From assembly GCA_964517215.1 (NCBI GenBank), contig CAZFBR010000017.1, positions 1-24,989 on the forward strand: a stretch of DNA of 24,989 bases, written 5' to 3'. A program made the position numbers and the translations under genes. The notes under the pieces are model-generated. The model was not told where the DNA came from and searched no databases. It saw only the letters and a list, made by a program, of their open reading frames with translations. Below, in pieces: positions 8,201 through 16,000 of the stretch (positions are counted from its first letter, which is position 1; every line of letters starts with the position of its first letter). The stretch is from CAZFBR01 sp035353495 [NCBI: uncultured bacterium]. GTDB lineage: Bacteria; DAOPZR01.

Positions 8201-11200
8201 GCGATGCGGCGGGGGCGCAGGCGCTGTTTTCCCGGCATGCCGCCACCCGCGATCAGTGGCCGGTGTCGGTTCTGCTGGCGCAGGCGCGGGCACTGGCGGC
8301 GACGGGCGCTGCGGATGAGGCGGCCGACGCGTGCCGGCAGGCGGCCCGGCGCGGTTCGCTGCCGTCAGAAGCGGAACTGCTGACGCTGGCGGCTGCCGCC
8401 CCGCCGCCGGCGGCGCAGCTGTTTGATGCGCTGATTGCGCTGGCGCCGTCACCGGCACTGTTTACTGCCGCGGTGCAGGCGGCGCTGGCGGGGCACGATC
8501 GTGCGCGCGCGCGCTGGCTGGCGGACGATGCTCGCGCGCGTTTCGGCGACAGTGCCCGGATGCAGCTGCTGGCCGGCATGCTGGCCGCCGCCGACGGTGA
8601 TGGCGCCCGGGCGGAAGAACTGTTGCGCGCGGCGGAACGCCGCGACCCGGGTCTGGCCCCGGCGGTGGCGCAGGCGCGGTCGGCGGGCGATCCGCTGGCG
8701 GCGCTTCGTGCGCAGGCGGCGGCGGGCCAACCGGTGCCGGTTGAGCGGGCGCTGGCGGCATGGCGGACGCTGGACCGCACGCTGCCGGCAGCGCAGCGGG
8801 AAACTGTCCTGCGTGAATTGCTGCGCTGTGCGCCGCGCGCGGCCGTGCTGCGGGCGGTGCTGGCCGGGTGTCCGGCGGTGGCGACGATGCCGGACCGGGT
8901 GCGGGCGCAGGCCTGGCTGGGCCTGCAGTGCGACACCGCGAGCGCGGCGCTGTGGCAGGCCGCGGGCGAGGGCGAACTGGCGGCGGGTGCGCCGGCAGCG
9001 GCGGCGCAGAGCTTGCGGCGGGCACGGCAGCTTGATCCCGCCGCCGGCATGCGGCAGGCCGGTCCCCTGCTGGTGGCGCTGTACGATGCCGGTGAGGTGG
9101 CGGCGGCGCGCGAATTGCTCGCGGTGGCAACCGACACTGCGCTCCCGGTGCAGTATGTGCGGGCGCGGCTGGCTGAGGCGGGCGGCGACCGGCGGGCGGC
9201 GGATGAACTCTACCGGCGGGTCCTGGCGCGTGAGCCAGGGTATCGCGATGCCCCGCTGCTGGCGGCGCGGCTGGCGCTGGCGCTGGACGAACCGGCGCGT
9301 GCCGCGGCGCTGCTGGCGGGCTGGTGCGCCCGGCATGGTGATGATGGTGCGGCAGCCCGCGAATGGCTGGCAGCGGCGGAGGCGGCGAATCTTCCGGCGG
9401 ATGCCGATCAGGCGCTGACCGTGCTGCGCCGGCAGCGTCCGGACGATGCGGCCCTGATCCTGCGCCAGGCGGAGCTGCGCCGGCAGCGGGGCGATGATGA
9501 TGGTGCGGCGCTGCTGCTGCGCCAGGCCGCCGCGGCCGGGGTCGTCGATCCGGCGCAGCGGGCGGAACTGGGCGCCATGCTGTTCCGGCACGCGCAGCGC
9601 GTGTCGTCTGCTGACCGGCAGATTGAGGAACTGCGCGAGGCGGTGCGGTATGCGCCGCAGCTGCGCGAAGCCCAGCTGCAGCTTGGCCGGCAGCTGCAGG
9701 CGCGCGGCGAATGGGCGGACGCGCGGGCGGCGCTAATGGCGGCACGCGGCGCCGATGCCACCGGAATCGCCGCCGCCCGCACCCTGCTGCGCCTGGCGCA
9801 GGAACGCCGTGCCCGGGGCGCGACGGCGGACGCGGAAGAACTGGCGCGCGCGCTGGCGGACGATGCGGCAGTGGCGCAAGCGGCGCGGGCGCTGTGGGGT
9901 GAGCTGCTGCTGGCCCGCGGTGATGCTGCCGGCGCGCTGGCGGCCTGGCAGGGCCTGCCCGACCGGGTCGGGGAGATCGCGGTGGCAGGCGGACGCCGGC
10001 AGGCGGAACAGATGCGGGCGGCAGCAGCGCCGGCACCGGCGGTTCAGCCGGCGGCGGTGCCGGTGCACCCTCCGGTTGAACCTGCAGTGGCGGCGGTGCC
10101 GCCGACTGCGCCGGCCATGCCGCCGGCGTCCGCGGCATCGCCGGCGGCATTGTCCGCAGCGACGGCGGAACTGGAACGGGCGGTGCAGCGCAATCCCGAT
10201 GATGATCAGTTGCGGGTGCGGCTGGCCCGGGCCTATGCTGCTGATGGGGACCAAGCCGCGGCGCAGCAGGCGGTCACGGCGGCGCTGCAGCGGCGGCGGA
10301 CCGCGCCGGCGCTGACGCTGGCGGCGCAGCTGGCGACCCGCGACAAGGAATGGGAGCGCGGGGTGGAGCTGGTGCAGGAGGCATTGCGACTGGCCCCGAG
10401 CGATTTTGCCCTGCACCGGCTGCAGGCGGAACTGCTCTGGCATCTCGACCGGCTGCCGGAAGCGGAGCGGCACGCGCGGCTGGCGGTGAACAATGCGCCG
10501 GACAGCGCCGGGTACCGGTTGCTGGGTGACATTCTTGTCGGACAGGCGCAACCGGGACCGGCGCTGGCGGCCTGGCGCGAAGCGCTGGCCCGCGGCTGGC
10601 CCGATGCGGTTGGTTTCAAGCTGCAGCGCGGCGATGCCGCCGTGGCGACGGGCGACTATGCGGCGGCGCTGGCCGATCTGCTGGCAGTGGAACAGGCGGA
10701 TCCGGACAATCTGTGGGCGCAATGCCGGCTGGGCGAAGCGTGGGCGGCCGCCGGTGCGCTTGATGAAGCGCTGCCGCGCCTGACCCGGGCGGCGCAGGCC
10801 CCGGTTCCCGAAACACAACGGACGGCGCTGCGGCTGCTGACGCTGCTGCAGGTTCAGGGTGGCGACCTGGCTGCGGCGCGGGCGGCCTACGCGCGGCTGG
10901 CCGATGGTGATCCGCAGGCAGCCCGGGCGCTGGCCCGGCTGGAACTGCGCCGGGGAGATCCGCGCCGGGCGTTTGCCCTGCTGGCGGAAACCTGCCGCCG
11001 TTCGCCGGGCGCTGCCGCCCTGCTGCTGGACGCGCTTACGGCGGGCGAACAGGCGGGTGCATTTGCCGAGGCTATTGCCCTGGGGCGCGAACAGGCGGTG
11101 CTGGCGGCGGATCAGCCGGAATACCATGCGCGCATGGCGCGGCTGTTCGCCCGGGCGGGGCAGCGCGATGCGGCGCTGCTGGAGCTGCAGGCGCCCGGTG

Positions 11201-11943
11201 TTCCATCGGCGGCGGCGGCGGCGGTCCGCCGCCTGATGGCCAGCGCGCCGGATGAGGCTGTGCTGGCGGGCGAACGGGAGTTCATTGCGGCGCCCTGGCG
11301 GCCGGCCGGTGGCCTGGCCCTGGCCCGTGCGACGCTGGCGGCCGGTGAGCATCCGGCCCGCGCAGCGCTGGTACACGCCCTGGCGCAGGGCATGCCGCGG
11401 CAGACGGCAGCGGTGGAGGCAACATTGGGCGTGCTGCTGGGCCGGGCCGGATTGTACCGGCAGGCGCTGGCGGTGACCGACGCGCGCGACGGCTATAACC
11501 GGGCATGGCTGTTGTGCCAGGCGGGCGATCCCGCGGCGGTTGAGCTTTGGGAGGAACAACAGCAGCGCCAACCCGATGATCCGGCAGTGCTCAACAATCT
11601 GGCCGTGGCGGCGTTGCGTCAGGACGATCTTGAACGGGCGCTGCAGTTGCTGGAAGCGGGGGTGCGCCGGCATGGCAATGACGGTTTGCTGCTGACCAAC
11701 CTGGGATACTGTCTCCGCCGCGCCGGCCGCTATGAGGAATCACGCGATATGCTGCTGCGGGCCGCGGCTGCCCGGCCGGACCAGGCGGCGGTGCGGGTGA
11801 CCCTGGCGGAGGTGCTGTTCCAGACCGGGCAGTATCGCGACGCCCGCAAACTTGCCGACCGTCTGCAGCAGGAAGTTGCCGATGATGGTCTGCGCCGGCG
11901 GATTGAAGAATGCCGGCGGCTGCTGGACCGGCAGGGTGCATAG
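5293..11943 (+). CDS. Giant exported tetratricopeptide-repeat protein (2216 aa)
   Basis: Starts at GTG 5293, overlapping the previous stop by GTGA, so translation is probably coupled. Residues 1-25 form a clean signal peptide (LAALVLVLAAAVFPAAA before DDYAAAQ), so the protein should be periplasmic or outer-membrane-associated. The rest is almost entirely degenerate TPR-type helical pairs, very rich in Ala, Leu, Arg and Gln. The clearest units are at the N-terminus (ALNDYVQVLTVAPNDAAVHL) and the C-terminus (DDPAVLNNLAVAALRQDDL and NLGYCLRRAGRYEESRDMLL). A Pro/Ala-rich low-complexity linker at about residues 1576-1620 separates a long N-terminal superhelix from a ~600-residue C-terminal TPR block. 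No catalytic domain, transmembrane segment or sorting motif is visible. Such proteins act as scaffolds, as in PEP-CTERM/exopolysaccharide or cellulose-export systems, but none of those genes is nearby. Specific function unknown. Confidence 0.85.
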   Translation: MNRLAARCLAALVLVLAAAVFPAAADDYAAAQALLQAGQPARAQALLDRLLIRQPDNMRARYLRGQALQQQQRWDAALNDYVQVLTVAPNDAAVHLNIGYIYLVQNQRLAARQELAAALAANPAPAVAALAHWYLFRIDETENPAAALAQVRAALQARADDWREFAPALAFLRRHDQPLALALTEKLWQQQPRPEFAVALAEQYRSAGRAAEAVPVLQAATRRWPDNAGLWRALAGEPTAAAAERMAAYRRVWQLTGERAALRQAAAVAGRPAEALACWRELLRLETTPELLLDAAAAALAAGDRAQAKYWTTDAVARRPRDARGQFLRATIAWADGDAAGAAAAAEQGLALGWDATVAERLVDQYLAAGREGQAEALAARLAAAPGGQGRAAVARIRLTQGRVRLARGEAAAAVAALQAAVAAGAAGPEMQALLGEALARSGDRVGAVAALAAAGEHPRALLVRAELARIDNDTPAYAAHLRRYLAAGGREASALVNWSLLLRQVADARLAAEFLQRHAADTAPQLWLALGAAWQDAGLPQLALPALARAATLLAAPSAELTVRLLRVHEQLGHWSQVTELARHMLRSGGDHVLAQLALARAALAGANAPAAAEHARQALALRPGLPAANCELGRALLAGRDYHGAARALRAAWGGAPAGVVALLAGRAELGARHYPEAAAALAKAQAAGMAVPAAELAAAWRGTGRAALLADRLARAEQCLTRAEAAQATMEGNWLRGRLALARGDAAGARACWTAGLQQQPGAARLQVALARLDAVTQPALALARLRQVPHLTADDYLLRSTLALAAGDSAAAGADGAAAWRGGMRTAPLALMLAALHRDSAGVEYCEQARQLAPDSPAVQEQAARLLAARGAGAQALAVCAAARQTGTATPATAQLALRLLLARGDAAGAQAWLDLVPESDAGGRELRAQVALTRGDVAQVRQLLTGLPAGREADLLRAQLLVHDGDAAGAQALFSRHAATRDQWPVSVLLAQARALAATGAADEAADACRQAARRGSLPSEAELLTLAAAAPPPAAQLFDALIALAPSPALFTAAVQAALAGHDRARARWLADDARARFGDSARMQLLAGMLAAADGDGARAEELLRAAERRDPGLAPAVAQARSAGDPLAALRAQAAAGQPVPVERALAAWRTLDRTLPAAQRETVLRELLRCAPRAAVLRAVLAGCPAVATMPDRVRAQAWLGLQCDTASAALWQAAGEGELAAGAPAAAAQSLRRARQLDPAAGMRQAGPLLVALYDAGEVAAARELLAVATDTALPVQYVRARLAEAGGDRRAADELYRRVLAREPGYRDAPLLAARLALALDEPARAAALLAGWCARHGDDGAAAREWLAAAEAANLPADADQALTVLRRQRPDDAALILRQAELRRQRGDDDGAALLLRQAAAAGVVDPAQRAELGAMLFRHAQRVSSADRQIEELREAVRYAPQLREAQLQLGRQLQARGEWADARAALMAARGADATGIAAARTLLRLAQERRARGATADAEELARALADDAAVAQAARALWGELLLARGDAAGALAAWQGLPDRVGEIAVAGGRRQAEQMRAAAAPAPAVQPAAVPVHPPVEPAVAAVPPTAPAMPPASAASPAALSAATAELERAVQRNPDDDQLRVRLARAYAADGDQAAAQQAVTAALQRRRTAPALTLAAQLATRDKEWERGVELVQEALRLAPSDFALHRLQAELLWHLDRLPEAERHARLAVNNAPDSAGYRLLGDILVGQAQPGPALAAWREALARGWPDAVGFKLQRGDAAVATGDYAAALADLLAVEQADPDNLWAQCRLGEAWAAAGALDEALPRLTRAAQAPVPETQRTALRLLTLLQVQGGDLAAARAAYARLADGDPQAARALARLELRRGDPRRAFALLAETCRRSPGAAALLLDALTAGEQAGAFAEAIALGREQAVLAADQPEYHARMARLFARAGQRDAALLELQAPGVPSAAAAAVRRLMASAPDEAVLAGEREFIAAPWRPAGGLALARATLAAGEHPARAALVHALAQGMPRQTAAVEATLGVLLGRAGLYRQALAVTDARDGYNRAWLLCQAGDPAAVELWEEQQQRQPDDPAVLNNLAVAALRQDDLERALQLLEAGVRRHGNDGLLLTNLGYCLRRAGRYEESRDMLLRAAAARPDQAAVRVTLAEVLFQTGQYRDARKLADRLQQEVADDGLRRRIEECRRLLDRQGA

Positions 11944-11980
11944 CCGTGCGTCGGCAGTGGCGATATGATATATATGGAAA
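11944..11980. other. Short convergent intergenic gap, AT-richer than surroundings
   Basis: Only 37 bp separate the end of the TPR gene (+) from the end of the LptF/LptG-type gene (-). The stretch contains GATATGATATATATGG, an AT-rich island in otherwise GC-rich DNA. I see no stem-loop with a T-tract, so any bidirectional terminator must lie inside the genes or be factor-dependent. Confidence 0.5.
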
Positions 11981-13075
11981 TCAAACGCGGCGGGTATGCC
12001 GATAGACCGCGACAATGACCGGGATGATCAGGGCCAGCGGCAGCCAGCCGGCCAGCCAGGGAGTGACATATCCCTGCGTGCCGATGACGGTGCTCAGGCC
12101 CACGATTACCCAGAAGACGAGCGAGATCACCAGCGCGAGGAAGAACCCGAGCGCGGCGTTGGCCTTGCGTCCGACGGGATTGAAGGACATGCCGAGCAGG
12201 GCGAAGGCGGCGGCGATGAACGGGTAGGCAAGCCGCGCATGCAGGGCAATCAATTCCCGGCGGGCATCGTAGCCGTTGGTGCGCAGCAGGCCGACGAACC
12301 GTGCCAGATCGGGGAGCGACAGGAAGGATGCGGTCTCTTCCGTGCGCCCGGCCAGCGTCCAGAGCACGTCGGGGTGAAGCGGACGGGGTGGCAGCCAGCA
12401 GGCGCTGGTTTCATAGCGGTCCTGGGTTTGCGCGACGGTGAAATAGCGCAGTTCGGCGCGACGGAATTCGAGGACGCCGGTGCTGCCGACGACGGCTTCC
12501 GGCGCGTTCACCCGCAGGCGGGGTGGTCCCCCGGGGTAATGCTCGTTCCAGGTGACGTCGCGCAGCAGGATGCCGCCCGGCGAGATTTTGGCCGCCAGCA
12601 GGTGGATGCGGCCGTCGACGAAAGAAAAGTTGCGCACACTGCCGGTGTCGCCGGCCGTTTCGCCGCGCAGTTCCCGGCGGGTGGCGCGGGCGGAGCGGGT
12701 GAAGGAACCCTCGTGGTGCAGGACAAACCAGACGTCGAGGGCGACGACGGCGAGCACGACCAGGAGCAGCGGCCGCCACAGCCGGCGGTCAGGCAGGCCG
12801 GCCGCACGCAATGCGGTCAGTTCGCTGGTCTTGGCCAGCCCGGAGAAGCAGAGATAGCTGCCCAGCAGCGCCGCCACGGGGAGCATGCGGTGCGCGGTCA
12901 GCGGCAGTTGCCGGGCGAGGTAGGTGACAATCAGGGCGGCGGGGGCATGATTCTGCCACGCGGCCTTGAGCAGTTCGAACAGGTCGGCAACGAGGAAAAA
13001 AATGATGAACAGCAGCAGGGAAAACGCAAAGGGCGCGATAAACGCCCGGATCAGATAACGGGAAATAATGGTCAT
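11981..13075 (-). CDS. LptF/LptG (YjgP/YjgQ) family lipopolysaccharide export permease
   Basis: A 364-residue inner-membrane subunit of the Lpt machine that extracts LPS from the inner membrane and passes it to the periplasmic bridge. The N-terminus has the family start ISRYLIRAFIAPFAFSLLLF. Membrane helices lie at about 12-35, 60-80 and 98-118. The hallmark ELTALRAAGL follows helix 2. A periplasmic beta-rich domain spans about 120-265. Three more helices close the protein (LAYPFIAAAFALLGMSFNP, ALGFFLALVISLVFWVIVGL and the last ~20 residues). Two such proteins (LptF and LptG) normally pair; only one is here, and sequence alone does not say which. A consensus promoter lies upstream, inside the divergent gene. 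The start codon overlaps the stop of a 7-codon upstream frame. Confidence 0.9.
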   Translation of the reverse strand: MTIISRYLIRAFIAPFAFSLLLFIIFFLVADLFELLKAAWQNHAPAALIVTYLARQLPLTAHRMLPVAALLGSYLCFSGLAKTSELTALRAAGLPDRRLWRPLLLVVLAVVALDVWFVLHHEGSFTRSARATRRELRGETAGDTGSVRNFSFVDGRIHLLAAKISPGGILLRDVTWNEHYPGGPPRLRVNAPEAVVGSTGVLEFRRAELRYFTVAQTQDRYETSACWLPPRPLHPDVLWTLAGRTEETASFLSLPDLARFVGLLRTNGYDARRELIALHARLAYPFIAAAFALLGMSFNPVGRKANAALGFFLALVISLVFWVIVGLSTVIGTQGYVTPWLAGWLPLALIIPVIVAVYRHTRRV

Positions 13076-13095
13076 AGCGGTACCGGGTCATCCAT
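13072..13095 (-). other. Seven-codon upstream mini-ORF overlapping the lptF/G start
   Basis: On the minus strand an ATG at 13095-13093 opens a frame coding MDDPVPL and stops with TGA at 13074-13072. That stop overlaps the permease start (ATG 13075-13073) as ATGA. It lies downstream of the predicted transcription start (about 13102), so it would be in the mRNA. No ribosome binding site is evident. It may be chance. Confidence 0.2.
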
Positions 13096-16000
13096 GGTGA
13101 TGATCGCGATTATACGTGAGCGTTTCCGGCGCTGTCAATGCCGGTGGCTGCCGGCGCTGCTGCTGGTCCTGTTGGCGATGCCGCCGGTGTCGGCCGCCGG
13201 TGCGGCGCCGGCCGCCGAGACGGCGGAACTGTGGCTCTATGCCGGCCGCATCTGGCAGGAGGCGGCTACCCTGTTCCGCCTTGCCGGGCCGGAGGCCGAT
13301 GGCCAGCGCCATCGCGCCCTGCTATACGCCAAGGAAGCGCTGCTGGAGGCGGCGCAGGACACCCCGGCGCTGACCCCTGCCCAGCGGGATGAGGTCGGCC
13401 GCGAGCTGGCGGCGGTCGACGCTGCACTGGAGCAGCTCGTGCCGCAGGGTTATCTCAACCTGACCGCGGCGGAGCTGCTGGTTGACCGCGGCCCGGCGGC
13501 GCGCCAGCTGCTGCTGCACGGCCTGGAAAGCGACGGCCGCGAGCTGCGGCGGGCGGTGCTGCGCGAGTGGCTGCGGGCGCGGGAATCGTGGACGGCGCTG
13601 GCCCAGGCCTGGGCGACGACTGATGCGCCGGAGCAGCAGGCCCGGCTGGCGGCGACGGTGGCGGAGATTGACGCGCACATCACCCGCCTGCAGACGGAAC
13701 TGGCTGCGGAGCAGCAGGTGCTGGCGCTGAACCCGGTGCCGCGGGCGGCCCCCCCGGCGCCTCCGGCGCTGCCCCCTATTCCCCTGCCGGAGATCCGCTT
13801 CACCCCCGCCACTGCGGACGCAACGGGCGGCGTGCCGCCGGACCTGCCGCCGGATTCCGGTCCGCCGCCGCCGCCGGAACGCGAATGGGCGGGAATTGTC
13901 GACCTGCAGGGTCCGCTGGAATCGACGCTGGTCATCAACGGGCGCAAGTCGATCAGCATGTCGGTCAGCAGCACGAGTTATCCCGACAACCCCGACGCGA
14001 CCCTGTCGAGCACGTCGCTCGATATCGAACAGCAGCTGCAGGTGCACATCACCGGGACCGTGGGGAAGACCATCACGGTCAACGTTGATTATGACGATGC
14101 CAAGGCCGAAGTTGAACGCCAGACGATGTCGATCATGTACCAGTCGCTGGAACACCAGACCCCGGTGGGTGTGATGAACGCCAACGCCGCTTTCGGTGAC
14201 ATCAGCCTCAGCATCCCCAGCACGCAGTTCGTCAGTTACAATACCTCGCTGTTTGGCGTGCAGGGCGGGGCGGAGATCAACGACTTTCACCTGCTGGGCA
14301 TGTCCGCCGACCGTCTGTCATTGAATGCGGTGGTCAGCCGCGCCAAGGGCGAGTCCGGGCGCAAGGTGTTTTACGGCGCCGCCACCAACACGATCGTCAG
14401 TATTGCCGATATCTCGTACCTGGCGGACAAGTACTTCCAGGTCACCGAGCAGACCGGGACGGATGTGGCGCCGCTGGTCATGAGCACACTGCAGGTCTGG
14501 TGTGACGACCACAACGCGACCAGCAACGATGCCAATACCGTGACCGGGATGCGGGTAACCAACGGGAGCGATTCGTACACCGGCGATTTTGATCTGCTGC
14601 AGGCGGGTCCGGATTATGCTGTGGACAATCTGACGGGGGTGATCAAGTTTCGCACCGGGATCGGCAGCAATTATGTGATTGCGGTCGGGTACACGACGAC
14701 CGCGGGCAAGGTGACGGCCGGCAAGATGATTCGCGATGAAAATGCCTCCGACACCTACAATCGTTACGAACTGCGCAACCGCTACGATCTCGGGTCGTTG
14801 AACATTGTCGCCGACGATCCTGATTTCCTCTTCGAAATCCGCGGCAGCAACGACAAGCCGGATACGGACAGCAATGGCGACGGGGCGGCCGACCGCACCT
14901 GGCTGAATTACTTCGGTCTCGACCGGTCGGGCCTGCCGGGCAATGACGGCATTGAAGGCACTGCGGACGATCTGCCGGACGGAAAGATCGACGACGAATG
15001 GATCGATTTCGATTTTGGCATAGTCACCTTTCCGGACAGCGAACCGTTCCGGGTGCAGAACCCCACGGTCTACAAGACCGATCCGACCGCGCGGTTTACC
15101 CTGCACCTCGAATACAAGCAGAAGACGCAAAGCTATACCCTCGGCGAATTCAACATCATCAAGGGGAGCGAGCGGGTCACCATCGGCGGCAACGAGATCG
15201 GCAGCGACCAGTATTACCTTGACTACGAAAGCGGGTTCCTGACCTTTTACAATGCCGACCTGATCACCCCGAATGCGGAGATTGTCATTGATTACCAGTA
15301 CCTGCCGTTTGGCGGCCAGTTCCAGCAGACCGCGGTCGCGGTGCGGACCGAGGCGGAAATCAATGACAACCTCCTGCTGGGCACCACGGTGATTCGCAAC
15401 TGGGATGCCAAGTCCGGGTCGATGCCCGATGTCACGGCGGCGCCCGCCGCCAACCTGGTCTGGGATCTCAATACTGTGTTTGACCCGCTGAATGTCGGTG
15501 TGGACCTGATTAACCTGTTCCGCAGTCACGAACTGCCGCAGGTCGAGGCGTCCGTTGCCGACCTCAGTATCACCGCCGAATACGCGCAATCCATCAACGA
15601 CCCCAACACCTTTGGCAGCGCGACGATTGACAGCATTGAATCGCTCGAGGAGACCATGGGCTTTCCCAAGAGCGAACGGTCCTGGTGCCCGGCGACTGTG
15701 CCGGCGGAATATGATTTCAATCTGCGCGGACGGGTGAGCGTGTCCGAGGTCGAGGCGGGGCATGATCCGGAAACAGATCAGGACGACCAGGACGCGCTGC
15801 AGGTGGGCTATGATTTTGGCGCGGCGGACACCTGGGTCGCGATCCGCTATCCGTTCGCCACGGTTGCCCGCGACCTGAGCAACATGCTCTACCTGCAGTT
15901 TTGGGCCAAGGGCGCGGCTGACGTCGGGGTGTTTGTTGATCTCGGGATGGTGAGCGAGGATATCAACGGCGACGGGCTGTATCAGACGGAAGACAATAAC

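Noticed and set aside
11944-11980. Bidirectional terminator between the convergent TPR and lptF/G-type genes
   Set aside because: No stem-loop with a T-tract can be drawn in the 37 bp.
11996-13093. Upstream in-frame extension of the SprA-like gene
   Set aside because: This part is antisense to the lptF/G-type gene and has no signal sequence or motif. A proper signal peptide starts at 13094/13100.
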